Source: Scilla litardierei
Taxonomy: Eukaryota > Streptophyta > Magnoliopsida > Asparagales > Asparagaceae
Assembly (NCBI GenBank): GCA_030789695.1
Contig: CM061140.1
Span: 87,544,422 to 87,608,421, forward strand
Direction of reading: 5' to 3'
Length of the DNA: 64,000 nucleotides
Shown: piece by piece, positions 10,901-21,793 of the stretch
Position numbering within the stretch: the first letter of the stretch is position 1
Layout: every line of letters begins with the position of its first letter
The notes under the pieces: model-generated
Databases searched by the model: none
Told to the model about the DNA's origin: nothing
What the model saw: only the letters and a program-made list of their open reading frames with translations
Program-made: the position numbers and the translations under genes

Positions 10901-11058
10901 ATCTCCATCTGCAACGCTGCAACGATCGGCACCTCCAGCTTGGCCCGAAATCTGATGGGCCCAAGCGACTCATCTCTGCTGCGGAACTCGAACTCCGGAT
11001 GACCTGGAATCCGAAATACCACTCTCTTGCTAACGACCACGGGATCTTTGTTCTCCAA
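7929..11058 (-). pseudogene. Tekay/Del-type chromovirus pol: RT, RNase H, integrase, chromodomain
   Basis: Read on the minus strand, the order is RT ([46 protein letters not shown], catalytic [10 protein letters not shown]), RNase H ([28 protein letters not shown]), the integrase zinc finger (CLICQQVKAEH) and core ([33 protein letters not shown]), and a C-terminal chromodomain region (VHDVFHVSQLRRYV, QPVQILDRR, then WERENEMRERYPHLF). Frames shift near 10530, 9180, 8890, 8570 and 8350, and an in-frame TAG follows ILDRR, so no protein can be made. Gag and protease are absent; the element is cut at about 11045. Spacing from the stop (7929-7931) to the LTR is about 40 bases. Confidence 0.92.
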
Positions 11059-11434
11059 AAATTATTTCCACAGCCAAAATTTAAAAGAACATCAAATTGA
11101 CGTAAATATATTTAGCGGCGCGAGCGCCTTTGACGAGGGACAACAAATTCGGCGCGAGCGCCTTCGATACGGAACAACAAATTCGGCGCGGGCACCTTCG
11201 GCGCAGAACAACACATTAGCGTAGAACAACAAATTTGGCGCAGGCGCCTTCGGCACGAAACAATAAATTAGTGTAAAAAAATTTAGCGGGCCCATTCGGC
11301 GCGGGCCCATTCGGCACATAACCTGTGCCCGTGGACACGGGTCACTTTAGATTTTCTCCCATGAAATTTTTGTTCCCAAAAAATTATTTTCACACCCAAA
11401 ATTTAAATGAACACAAATTAGCGTAAAAATATAA
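11047..11434. repeat. GC-rich palindromic tandem repeat between two direct repeats
   Basis: Two related 65-bp AT-rich segments (about 11047-11113 and 11368-11434, both with CAAAATTTAAA) flank a core in which GGCGC..GCGCC hairpins alternate with ACAACAAATT or ATTAGCGTA spacers. Hairpins at about 11116, 11152 and 11239 have five-base perfect stems (GGCGC-GA-GCGCC, GGCGC-AG-GCGCC); one near 11305 is GGGCCC-rich. No coding potential is apparent. It lies between the truncated chromovirus and the host promoter. It may be a degenerate LTR or MITE, or a local expansion. Confidence 0.7.
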
Positions 11435-12362
11435 TTCATTGATAATATTACTTTTCCTTATTTTTGTTATAAATATTGTAAATTAAATCACATAAATGCA
11501 TGTCTGTTCAACTTCCAAGACCTATTAAATTCAAAGATATCGAATTTCACAAAATTTAATTAAGATTTATTTCTCGAAAAAGTTCCTCCCAAAATACAAA
11601 AGTTCTCCTCACAAAATTTTCACAAACTCTCATCTCAACCGTTGATTTTACAAGATTAAATCTCAACAATCCTTCTATCAACCTGTTTGATCTATTCAGA
11701 TTGTCCAAGTTAGCTATAAGATTCAAAAACATTGTCAAATGTATATAGATGGTAATGCGCAACATTTTTGAAACGCAAGTTAGCAATTTATACAATTTAA
11801 AATGTTAGATTTTATTCGTGATATTTAATATCACAGATGTTAAGATATTTTAAGCCATTTTGCCTAAGATGTAATCCCCACCCTCCTCCGTCTATCGAAC
11901 GACCATGAGACGTCGTCGTTCGCCAAAAAAAAAAAATTCGGTACAACAACACCAACCAATACCCCCTAAAAGGTTAAAAGAAGCATCACGCGTTCCGGAA
12001 GCTCCGGACCAACTTAAAGAAACTGTTCATGCGGCCCGCTTGCACAAATAGTCAAACGTCGTTTAAAATGACTCAACCGCTAACAACCTGAACTCATCAT
12101 GTTGTCTTGTCTGACAATTCAAAATTTGCAGCCATTTCCCTTGTTGTCTCAATCCAAGGTCATCGGTTAACCAGGACACAGCCCGAAGGAACAACATAAC
12201 AACTCCAACGCCCCGAGAAGACTAAAGTCTAAAAAGCAGAAAAAGACTTGTCCAAGTCCACCGTTGCCCCATCGATTCCCTTCCTCTTGCATTTTCTCCC
12301 TCAAATCCAGACGGAAAAACAGAAGGAACCCTAACCCTTTAATTGGTTCGGAATCGGACGCC
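11435..12362 (+). promoter_or_regulatory. Presumed promoter and 5' leader of the LRR gene
   Basis: Non-coding, AT-rich to about 11930, with a run of A at about 11926, then more balanced. The last 120 bases are pyrimidine-rich and contain a telo-box-like AACCCTAACCC near 12328, a motif common in plant 5' leaders and core promoters. The region directly abuts the start codon. I cannot place a TATA box or transcription start with confidence. Confidence 0.4.
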
Positions 12363-12568
12363 ATGGCAGGATATCTAGGGCTTACGCTCGTCGCCATTGC
12401 CGTGCTCGCCCCTCTGGTCTCTTCGAATTCCGAGGGAGACGCTCTCTACGCGCTACGGGCGAGCTTATCGGATCCCGATAACGTGCTGCTGAGCTGGGAT
12501 CCGACCCTCGTCAATCCCTGCACCTGGTTTCACATCACCTGCAACCAGGACAATCGCGTCATTAGAGT
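12363..12568 (+). CDS. Exon 1 of a secreted LRR protein (LRR1-like, SERK-related)
   Basis: The exon encodes a start methionine, a hydrophobic signal peptide ([20 protein letters not shown]) and an LRR N-terminal cap: [35 protein letters not shown], then [13 protein letters not shown]. The paired cysteines of PCTWFHITC are the family's cap disulphide. The exon stops after GT of a valine codon at a GT donor (GTATGTT). With exon 2 it reads [18 protein letters not shown]. The [11 protein letters not shown] and [21 protein letters not shown] forms fit the short kinase-less LRR proteins (AT5G21090/AT3G43740 type) better than SERK receptor kinases, which usually have DLGNAELSG. The product should be apoplastic. 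A downstream kinase cannot be excluded because later exons are not visible. Confidence 0.93.
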
Positions 12569-13394
12569 GTATGTTCCCCATCTTGATTTTGATTTTGGGG
12601 GAATATCCCACTTTTTTTAATGATTGCGTAGTCTTTTTACTGTATGTTTTGGTTCTATATCGTGTCTGTTGCAATTGCTTGTTGCATCTTTAATAGAGTC
12701 TTGATGATTGATTGATAGCTTTAATGAAGCTGGTTAACATACCTCCTTTGTCTATGTGATGCTTATTTATATTTGGCCGCAATGAAATTGGTAAGAATGT
12801 TTATTTGAATCGGTTCATTGGGGAAGCAGCTAGATTCGCATGAGTAACTTTTATTCGAAATAAAATTAGATGTCTTTGTTTGATTGTTATTGTAAAATAA
12901 GAACATCTTTTTTGTTTTAAGTTGAAGTGCTTTCGAAGTATTGGCTATCTTTTGCTTAGCCTTCTTTGCTGCTTTGTGGTTACTAACCAACATCTTTTCT
13001 TTGCTTTGTATTTTTAACACAATAAATTTAATTTGTTTCCTTTTCTTACATTACAAATTTATTGAATCTGCAGCATTAACATATATGTGAGCTGTTTTTT
13101 GGTAGGCAGTGGGAGTCATTGCTGCATTCTCCAAACTTAAGTGATAAATGGCTGTTTATATTTGTAGAGATTGTAAAAAATAGTAGTAGTGAGTTTATCG
13201 ATATTTGTGACAGCTGCACTATATCTGTTCGAGTTTATTATCCATGGGTTTGTTTCCTTTTTCAACAGAATCGGAGTTGTTGGCTGGAGTCCTTTACCTA
13301 TAACATTACTCTTAGATAAACCAATTAAAGTTGTATAACAGAATTTAGACTAAGATCAGTTAGTTATGGTATTCATTTCCAACTTATTTATAGA
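12569..13394 (+). other. Unique proximal intron sequence
   Basis: T-rich intronic DNA without repeats or coding frames that I can support. It runs to the start of the RTE LINE tail. Confidence 0.6.
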
Positions 13395-14631
13395 ATTAAG
13401 TGTATCAACATCAACATCATCATAATCATACCCTTCATCCCAACATTTAGGGTCGGCTTCATTGACTCAATAGAAAGAGAGAAAATAATAAAGTAATAAT
13501 AATAACAAATAAAAATAAATAATATAACAATAATATCAAAAATGATAAAAATATTACTACTAATAAAAAGAAATAAAAATAATAAAAATAAATAACTAAA
13601 ATAAAAAGAAATAATAATAATAAATAAACACATCAAGTTTAAAAAATCACATCGGGTCGTGATCATGTCAGATCGTGATGTCGGAAACTTTTTCACATAT
13701 TATGATCTAAAGCTTTCTTTTCAATCAAACCAATATCTTTCATACCATCTATTATCACTTCCATGTTTTCTACATTCTACTTCTATTTCTCTTGATATCA
13801 ACATTCATATATTTTGTCTTTTTAATTGGCGTATGGATAGGTTTTCGACGTATATGCTTACACCATTGCAAGCGATGCTTTCTCATCTTATCTGTTCAGA
13901 TATTCTCATTTCTCTCCACTTATATATTCTAACGTTTTCATACATTCACTGCAACATTTATATCTCTGCCACTCATATTTTGTTTATGTCTATTGATGGT
14001 ATCCCAACAATTTGTCATATAACAAAGCTGGTCTACTTGTCGTCTTATAAAATTTACACTTTAATCATAAATATACATTTTGATCACACAACACTCTTGC
14101 TCTTGCTGTGGCTTTTAACTTTAACCAACATGTAATGATTCTATAATTAACATCTTCTGTAATCTCCACATCCTCCTTGATAACCGATCCAAAATACCTA
14201 AAATACTTATTGTTATATTTTTTTCATCTAGTCTCATTACATCATGATCTTTATGCTTCATTCAACTAAACTTATATTTCATATACTTAGTTTTGTTCTT
14301 TTAAGTTTGAAATCTTGAGTATTTATTGTCGGCATCTAAAGTTCTAACTTTAAATTTGCATCACTTTTGTCTTATTTATTAAAATAATATTATCCGCAAA
14401 TAACATATACCAAGGCACAATATCTTGAATATACTTAATTGAATATACTTAATGAGCTAATCAATCACTTTAGCAAAGAGAAAGAAACTCGACCGATCCT
14501 TGATGTAACTTAATGATGATCGGAAAGTAAATTATTATTCATCTACAAGTTTTCATATTAGTGATTGCTCCTTGATACATTTTTTGAATTAGAGTATTGT
14601 ACCTTAAAAGGACACTTTGTTCAATAATGCT
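13395..14631 (-). mobile_element. RTE-type LINE remnant, 3' part
   Basis: The left edge carries an imperfect (ATC/AAC)n tail and then GGGTCGGCTTCATTGA, which on the other strand is the characteristic end of plant RTE elements (GTGGGGTCGGCTACATGG-like). Further right, phrases such as ATCCGCAAATAACATATACC and CGACCGATCCTTGATG correspond to RT-region wording in plant RTEs. It is heavily decayed with no long frame. The element resumes at 16045 and again at 43556. Confidence 0.75.
14627..14631. repeat. Target-site duplication ATGCT (left)
   Basis: ATGCT directly precedes the TG start of the solo LTR and recurs at 16045-16049 after its CA end. Confidence 0.8.
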
Positions 14632-16044
14632 TGTTTGATGTGTAAAATTATAATTACCGCAAGCATACGGTGTTGTGTATCTTATGGGTCGAACACATGG
14701 AGGTATTGGTTGAGTATTGATTAATTATGTATTTAATTACCTATGCGAATGGTAATGTGGATGAGGGAAATAATCCTTAAAAAATGAAAAGAAAGAAAAG
14801 GTGACAGGGCTAAACATCACCACTAGTGCATATTAATCCCATATCATGGGATTGATATAGCTTCTTATTCTAAGAGTAAAGTCGTCTATGAGGGTGCAAT
14901 CTCAATGCACATTCTCTCACCGTCTAACTGTGATAGAGATAACGAGGGGCAAAGCTTGGATCCATATCGGAGCTCTGATGGCTCGTCCATAGCTATGATT
15001 TAGGTGGTTTTAATGATTACGCCCGATGGTTTGTCGGTGCCTAACATTAGGTAATCAATCTACCACTAAAGCCAACGAACCGTGACTCTGTTTCTGGTCG
15101 GTGGTTAGGGTTACGAAGCATCAAGTCCTGATTTTTGGTCGGTGGCTAGGGTTATGTCATAACCTAGTGGTGTGATTGAAACACACACACACATCTAAGC
15201 TAGGCCATAGCAATAATCTAATAGAACGATATTTGGAACGATCAACTCACATGAGTAATCTACACTATGGTTCAACTTCGCCCTAGGCACAAAAATCTAC
15301 TCAATAGACATAAAATAAACTACAAACAAGGCGTAGGGGAGAACATCACAAATGAACAAAAGAGAACTAAAAACAATGCATTGGAAAAGAATAGAAATCT
15401 TTAATACATAAAGAAGAACTAGTAGCCCCAAAGGGGGAAAAGAATACCTAAGAAAAATGCAAGGAGATCCCCCTATCAATCGCTCACCTATTCTATTTAT
15501 AATCCCCCGAAAAATCACAGATTTCGGGTCTGGACTCGTAAAAATTGAGGGGTACACGGCCGTGTCGCATAGCGGCGCGTCTGTGCCGCCCCTAAGAAAC
15601 TAGGGTTAGATGCAGCAGTCGTCTTGCGCACGACCGTGCCGCTAATCGGTACGGTCGTGTTGATCAAATTCCAAGGCTCCAGGCAGCTCCAGGCGCACAA
15701 CCTTGCCTGCAGACTGGCACCGTGGATGTTTTGTTTTTATTTGGACACAGCCGTCGTCGCACAGCCGTGTCGCTGAAACTGCAACTCCTCTCCTTGGATT
15801 GATACGATAGCACGACCGTGCGTTGATACACATGGCCATACTGTCATGTGTTTTGCCTCTTCCTCCAGTGCTCCTCCCATCGCTCTTATGTATCGTTTTG
15901 TGCGTTTTTCTCCTGAAATACATAAAACATCACCAAAGAGTGAAAATGAACAAAAGCAAATGAAAAGTGCGTTTGAGATGCGGAGAACAACATAAAAATG
16001 CATGAGAAAAGGAATGCAAATATGTATTAAAATTATACTCAACA
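14632..16044. mobile_element. Solo LTR, 1.4 kb
   Basis: It starts TGTTTGATGTG and ends CTCAACA, is flanked by exact 5-bp ATGCT duplications, and interrupts the RTE LINE. No internal domain or second LTR exists, so it is a solo LTR left by recombination. It includes CCGCAAGCATACGGTG near its left edge, similar in style to the Athila-like LTR end elsewhere in the window, an ACACAC tract near 15181, and a palindrome cluster at 15549-15850. The family is not identified. Confidence 0.82.
15549..15850. repeat. Cluster of ACACGGCCGTGT / CACGACCGTG quasi-palindromes
   Basis: Near-palindromic words cluster here: ACACGGCCGTGT at about 15552, GCACGACCGTGCC near 15628, ACGGTCGTGT near 15650, CACAGCCGTGTCG near 15760, GCACGACCGTGCG near 15810. 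The surrounding LTR is AT-rich and lacks such words. Confidence 0.75.
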
Positions 16045-16420
16045 ATGCTCATCATAGAATCTATCTAGGAATTACATTGTATGTTTTTCATAGGTCAACG
16101 GAAATTATGCGCAAATCTCTTTCTTGCTCTATATTACTTCATAATCTGCTTGAGAAAATGATTACCTTTGTTATTGAATGTCTCGACATGAAATCAATTT
16201 GATTTTATGAACTGATAACATTCTTTCTCAATCTAAAGTTGATCACAATCTTTACAGCTTCATGAGATGAAACGTTAAATAGATTCTACGATAGTTATAG
16301 TAATTATATATATTACCTTTATTTTTACAAATCTACCAAACTGTTACTCTACTTCTTTAGTAGTCTATTTCATTTCTAAATATTGTTAAATAGCTTTACT
16401 AGCCATATAACAGCCATATG
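16045..16420 (-). mobile_element. RTE LINE remnant, middle part
   Basis: The sequence resumes with ATGCTCATCATAGAATCTAT and includes CATAGGTCAACGGAAATTAT and a phrase near 16190 (AAATCAATTTGATTTT) that match the RT region wording of plant RTE LINEs in reverse orientation. It is cut at 16421 by the Copia element and continues at 43556. Confidence 0.7.
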
Positions 16421-18574
16421 TGTTGGGATATATATACTCTTCCGTCAATTTTTGTAATTAATACATTTGTTCGAAATAATAGTAAGCTATTTGGTACATC
16501 TTTATCTATATGATTCATTGATACAAATGAGTATGTGTGGATATTGTTATGTGATTACATGTATAAAGTCCTTAAAATTGTGTGAGGACATTGGGATCAT
16601 GATGAGATCATGATAACCCTAAATGTTCATGGTCATATGAATATCAAGATGTGATATTGATATTTCGGATAGAACAATGTACACTGATATTTACCATAGC
16701 GATGATAATGTTTGGTTTCATAACCACTGACGTGGGGACATCATGAAACATTGCATATGTGCTTGTTAGAGAACAAATTCATAGAACAACTCGTTGAGAA
16801 GCTTCCATATGGTAATCATATTTTGACTGTCAATAGAAGCTCTTAGCTGGCAGTTGGTGCAGTTTAATCCCTTGATTTGAGACGTGCTAAAGAACCTTAT
16901 GCGTGATAGGGTTATACGTAGGCTTTTACTGACCAGCGGCAAAAGTAACCATTGCTAGGTACTTGCTAGGCATAGTCCAAAGCGTGCGAATGGAGGTGGT
17001 GTTCAAGAAGGGCTTCATCTCCTCTCGTAGGGGGTGTTATGTCACAGGGAGTTGACATGGATTTATTGTAAATCCCTAGCCGGGATGGAGTGGATAAACT
17101 TATCCAAAGTAACAAGTTTCATCCAATCTTGGACTTTGTGATTGCATACATAACTCACGCTTTAAGGTGTTAATGTGATTTGACAGTTTTTTGTACTATA
17201 GACACCTTTCTGGCATAGTTTTGATGAAGGGACCTGACTACATGATAGATTATAGATGTCACCGATAAGTTCAGATTTGATTCGGAAGAGATTTCAGTTT
17301 CACACCAACTAGATAATGATAATTCCAAAATGGGTGATCTTCACACGCAGCTCGTGTCACTGTCGTACTTGTGACACGATCGTAGAGTATGATTGAGTCA
17401 CTGTCGAATAGTGATTGGGGTTTTAGAGTCTTACATCGATAATGGGTTGTCACAAAAATCGAAGGAAGAAACTTAATGTATATGAGATATACGTGACCGA
17501 TCACAAAGAGTTGTGATTAACTTATATAAGAGAGAAAAATGCGTCGTAAGAAGTTGCGAATGCTTGAGACATGTTCGTAAAAAGTTATGAATATTTCAGT
17601 TAAAGAGGAAAGGCAAAAACTTCAATCCAACACCCTTGTGGAAGGTCAGTCAACTAATTGGTTGACTAATGGTTACTAGATAGCCAATAGTCGACTAATG
17701 AATGACTATTAGTCGACTAACACCATGTTAGTCAACAAACAGTTATGGATTAGTCGACTAACCTAAGTGCATGAATACAAAGTAAGTCTTTGTTTTCCAT
17801 TAGTCGACTAAAAAGTCTGGTAGTCGACTAATTGCAGCCCTGTACGGATCCGAACTTTGAGGTTTTTTGTTAGGTGTGGGTTTAATTTAAGAGTTAGATC
17901 TAAAACCAATCTAAATTCAAGTAGTTTGACTCTAATATAAAATCCCAAGAGTTGTAAGATTTCTTAGATTTTTAGTCCTTTAATTTCACCTTGTTTTATG
18001 ATAAGAATTAGATTCAAATCTAGAATCTAATTATGATTATAAAAGTTCATGAACTAGCCTTCTTCTATTTACACGTTTAGGAATAGAGTTGGTTTACACC
18101 TTGAATTTTGAATGTGACCTGGATTTGGATGATCCCAAGCACTATATAAAGGGATCATTTTAGCACATCTCAATACACAATCAATTCACTCAGACAAGAG
18201 ATCAATGATTTAAGCATTCAAGATCTATTAAGAGGAAAAAAAATCAAATCTTTTCAAAGGGAGAATTTTTTGCTCTAAAATTAAAAGTTTTTCATTCTCC
18301 TTCTCGATGGCACTAATAACACGTAAGGGGTCAGGTTTGAGTTCTTGGATTGCTGGAGGATCGTGAAGTGGCTACATTATCGGGATGACACGTTTATCGC
18401 ACGTAGTTGGTGAAAGAGTTTGGAGTTTTCACTGAAAGAGAAGGATATGTAGGTATCACTAACATTCTCTTATTCTACCGTCTTGGTTTTCTCTGCTAGG
18501 TTTAGAAATATTTTGATTTTTCACTCTTTCGCATATTTCTAATTTGGTTAGAATCCTAGCAGTATTTTCTTACG
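16421..18574 (+). mobile_element. Copia 5' LTR
   Basis: It runs from TGTTGGGATAT to CTTACG; the 3' copy ends CTTACA, so the terminal CA has mutated here. A TATA box (TATATAAAG, about 18143) marks the promoter of the element. It contains a cluster of TTAGTCGACTAA palindromes at 17641-17845. No coding frame is supported. Confidence 0.85.
17641..17845. repeat. TTAGTCGACTAA palindrome cluster
   Basis: At least five copies of TAGTCGACTA (near 17690, 17714, 17752, 17803 and 17821), plus degenerate TTGACTAA and AGTCAAC half-sites. The same cluster occurs in the 3' LTR near 40020-40190 with several copies altered. Confidence 0.85.
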
Positions 18575-18575
18575 G

Positions 18576-18587
18576 TGGTATCCGAGC
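18576..18587 (+). other. Copia primer-binding site
   Basis: TGGTATCCGAGC lies one base after the LTR and differs by one base from the initiator-tRNA-Met complement TGGTATCAGAGC. Confidence 0.8.
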
Positions 18588-19980
18588 TTTTTGCTATAGA
18601 TCCATGTTTTTATGATGCTTGAAAATTTAAAATTGTAAAAGATAAAATTTTTATGCATTGCAAATTAATAAAATTTGAGAAAATTTTATTGTAATGGTTT
18701 AAAATTTAAGAAGGTTGCAATTTTTAATTTAAGAATTTTATTTTCAAATCTTCTTATTATGAGATAACAAAAAGTTTTGATGAAAATTTATTCTTAGCAA
18801 TTTAATGAGATAAAATATACTAGGATAATGTTAAAAAGGTGTTTTAAAATATAAGATGTGATCATGCTTTGTTGTTATGAGATAACTTGTTTAGCATGCT
18901 ATATATGATGTGATTATATGCATAATAATTATGAGGATCTCGCGTTCGTTCTGTTAGTTATTTAGTCTATGACATCGTCCAATGGTTCAAATAATTATTA
19001 AGCAAAATTTTATTGTGATTAATTTTTGCGTATTTGGCGCATAATAATTATAAGGATCATACGACCGCTCTGCTGTTATATTTCCTCATGTCTAAGTAAT
19101 TATTATGCAACATTTTAATATGATCAAATGTTGCCATTGCATTAATGAAACCTAAAATAACAAACTTAATTAATTGGATTAATTAGTAGATGTATACCCA
19201 ACTTTGAATTGGAATTAAAAAAGATTATTGGTTTTATTGGATCCTAAATTTTGCCTTTTTACATTGATGTCTAAGAGAGGTATATTTTAATAGATTCTAT
19301 AATTAAGGACCATGATCTTGGTGCTTCAGTGACGTAAAACCTTCTTCTCATTATATAGTTGGCTTGGCCAATTAATTAGCGTAAATGTCATATCTAAGTA
19401 AATCTATATGACTTAGTTTTTCCAATTATATCAAGTCTATTACGTTTAAAATTCTTTTAAGAATTATCCGTAGTCCTTCGTTTTTTCAAAAGTGTGGAGT
19501 ACTGAATATTGGTGTTATGGCTATTGACGACGGTCAAGCCCTAGCATTTTAATACTAGGCGATGCACTTTTGCTAACATGAGATGATACATGGGACTAAA
19601 TATGACATTGTTGACGGCAGTCAAGGTACATATCTTTCCCTATCTGAATAAGAAATGTTTGAAAAAGACTTGACTAAAACTTTATGACTTAGTCAAGGTC
19701 ATAGAGGGTTAGTGGCAAAAATTATAATTGAGAATTATACGGAGTTGTAATTAACAAAGAATTTGTCTATTTATATAGAGAAAGATAACTTGTTGATGTC
19801 GATGAAGATTATCAATCTCACGATAGTTACTCAATTCTTCCTATAAAATTATATTAATAATTTTTGTTTATCTTTTGGGTTGAAAATATTCGTAAAATTA
19901 GTAGGAGAAAATAATTAGTTAAAAACCAATCTAATTATAAACCAATCTAATTATTTACGAACATCTGCTTACATTATCTT
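18588..19980 (+). other. Copia untranslated leader
   Basis: A 1.4-kb AT-rich leader between the PBS and the gag start. I see no coding frame and no other feature in it. Confidence 0.55.
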
Positions 19981-20495
19981 ATGTCTGGCCTTAAACTTAT
20001 CTTCGACAAGAATAAACTCACTTGACCTAATTATGAAGATTGGCTAAGAATCATTAAGATTGTATTGACATATGACAAGTTGGCTTACATCTTAGATGCA
20101 TTCCCTCTTGACACCCCAACTGATGTGTCTATCGATGAAGATAAATAGATCTTTTAGAACATGGAGTCATGATCGTGCCACTGCCAAATTCCTTGTATAA
20201 GCCCCAATGAGTAAGGAGTTATAAAGGAGGCACGAGAATATAGATGTTCATTCCATATTTGTTCCTTTAAAAGGAGCAATCTTGAATTGCAAGATTCAAT
20301 ACTTCAAAGAAATTGTTTCGATCAAAGATGTTAGCTAGAACCACAGTCCAAGACCATGTCCCCAAAAAGATTAAATATAATGAGGAATTGGAAGAGTTAG
20401 GAATCATGTTAGACAACGATTTATGTGGATATAATTCTACAATTCCTTCATAGCACATTCTCTCAGTTTATATTGAATTTCAATATAAATAAACG
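19981..20495 (+). pseudogene. Copia gag, N-terminal part, broken
   Basis: ATG at 19981 opens MSGLKLIFDKNKLT, then a TGA, then PNYEDWLRIIKIVLTYDKLA and YILDAFPLDTPT. This is the UBN2-type gag of plant Copia elements. Further frames carry decayed gag up to QFILNFNINK near 20490, where the Athila-like insertion interrupts it. Gag resumes at 33861 with VIKPKGGVMEVNAKKEK; a short stretch between the two is missing, so the insertion site also suffered a deletion. Confidence 0.8.
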
Positions 20496-20551
20496 TGCCC
20501 TCTTGGATTGGGCTCAGATTGAGCCGGTAGCTTTCCTTGAGCCTTAGTAAG

Positions 20552-20556
20552 TTGGC
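20552..20556. repeat. Target-site duplication TTGGC (left)
   Basis: TTGGC precedes the mini element and recurs at 22172-22176. The uninterrupted site is present in the paralogous copy near 30474. Confidence 0.92.
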
Positions 20557-20934
20557 TGATGCGATCATTACGTACGAGAGGAGGCCGAAAGAGTAATTGC
20601 TATGCGCACCGACTATTTGGGCGAAATTTCTTTATGCACAATAAGTTTTGCTAGTTTCGCTGTACGCACCGCGCCTAAACATTATATAAGTGAGGGCGTG
20701 GGCTAGGGTTAGGATATGCTTATTTTGTGAAGAACAATTGTAGGCATCTCTTGTGAAGGTTTTAGGCTTTGTTCCGTGCAACAAAGCTAGGAGAGCGAGT
20801 CTCCTCTCGAAAGAGACTCATTTATCAATCTTTTTCTTAGTTCTTCGCAATCTAAAAGATCCAAAAATCCTCTTTTTATATTTTTCCACCTTTAAATTCT
20901 GAAATTAATTGATACGAAACCCTAGTTCGTATCA
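20557..20934 (+). mobile_element. Mini element 5' LTR
   Basis: It runs from TGATGCGATCATTACG to GTTCGTATCA. A TATA box lies at about 20691 (ATTATATAAGTGAG), followed by GGGCGTGGGCTAGGG, a motif shared with the LTR at 60048-60408. Confidence 0.92.
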
Positions 20935-20937
20935 AAT

Positions 20938-20949
20938 TGGTATCATAGC
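20938..20949 (+). other. Mini element primer-binding site
   Basis: TGGTATCATAGC, three bases after the LTR; one mismatch from the initiator-Met complement. Confidence 0.85.
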
Positions 20950-20960
20950 ATCTACGATCT

Positions 20961-21782
20961 ATGAGTGATTTGCTACAACAACTTCGGGCCATGAGGAGGG
21001 AAGCCGCGCAGATGGGACGCGATCTCCAAGAATTGAAGGAAGCTACTTCAGATCTGAAGTTTTTTAGGGAGGCCATGGCGTCAATTCCGGAGATAATGGA
21101 GATGTTACAAACCCTAACGGCCAGGAAGGGAGATCGCGTCAAGAGGATCCAAGAGGAAGAGAATCAGGGTGATTCCACGCTTGAATCAGATCCGGATCTG
21201 GAATTCTCAGATCCGGATCTGGAAGTCACAGATCCGGATCTGGAAGTCACAGATCCGGATCTGGAAGTCACAGATCCAGATCTGTGTGAAGTCACAGATC
21301 CAGATCTGGAATTTTCAGATCTGGAAGTTTTAGATCCAGATCTGGAATTTGCAGATCCAGATCTGGAAGTCTCAGATCCAGATCTGGAAGTCTCAGATCC
21401 AGATCTGGAATTCTCAGATCCAGATCTTGAAGTGTCAGATCCAGATCTGGAAGTCGCAGATCCATATCTTCAAGTTTCAGATCCAGATCTTCAAGTTGCA
21501 GATCCAGATATGGAAGTTTCAGATCCATATCTGGAATTTGCAGATCCAGATCTTCGAGTTTCAGATCCAGATATGGAATTTTCAGATCCAGATCTGAAAT
21601 TTTCAGATCCAAATCTTCAAGATTTCAGATCTGAATCTTTCAGATCTGGATTTCTTCAGAACGGAAGTGAAAACGGTGGAGATCATTTTCATCCTTTTGA
21701 TATAGAAGGAGGCTTGCGCGCACTTGGAGTAGGGCCTCCGCGGACTTCATGCACCACCTTGAGGACAAAGTGGCTCTTTTAG
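20961..21782 (+). CDS. Gag N-terminus with DPDLEV heptad array
   Basis: A 273-residue open frame. Residues 1-60 form a coiled-coil-like segment (MSDLLQQLRAMRREAAQMGR, DLQELKEATSDLK) closely matching the gag N-terminus at 52428-52766. Residues 77-221 are about 21 heptads of the type DPDLEV[T/S/A], with EF, QV, MEV and RV variants. The tail (NGSENGGDHFHPFDIEGG) is unlike any domain I know. The array replaces the gag core. It is highly acidic and would be extended or form a simple repeat; no function is claimed. The start was chosen because it lies 11 bases after the PBS and matches the homologous start region, although the relative starts further upstream. Confidence 0.75.
   Translation: MSDLLQQLRAMRREAAQMGRDLQELKEATSDLKFFREAMASIPEIMEMLQTLTARKGDRVKRIQEEENQGDSTLESDPDLEFSDPDLEVTDPDLEVTDPDLEVTDPDLCEVTDPDLEFSDLEVLDPDLEFADPDLEVSDPDLEVSDPDLEFSDPDLEVSDPDLEVADPYLQVSDPDLQVADPDMEVSDPYLEFADPDLRVSDPDMEFSDPDLKFSDPNLQDFRSESFRSGFLQNGSENGGDHFHPFDIEGGLRALGVGPPRTSCTTLRTKWLF
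21189..21623 (+). repeat. 21-bp tandem array, about 21 units
   Basis: The unit is GAT CC(G/A) GAT CTG GAA GT(C) (A/T)CA. The first units read AGATCCGGATCT, a perfect 12-bp palindrome; later ones read AGATCCAGATCT. One unit is short (DLEVL) and one carries an extra cysteine codon. The unit contains no stop in several frames on either strand, hence spurious overlapping frames. Confidence 0.92.
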
Positions 21783-21793
21783 AGGCGGAGTAA

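Noticed and set aside
13659..14135. A 158-codon plus-strand open frame
   Set aside because: It lies antisense within the RTE LINE remnant and encodes only a leucine, isoleucine and serine-rich sequence without a match.
21292..21612. Minus-strand and shifted open frames across the DPDLEV array
   Set aside because: They are shadows: the 21-bp unit has no stop in several frames, so any frame stays open. Only the plus frame continues into a gag N-terminus.
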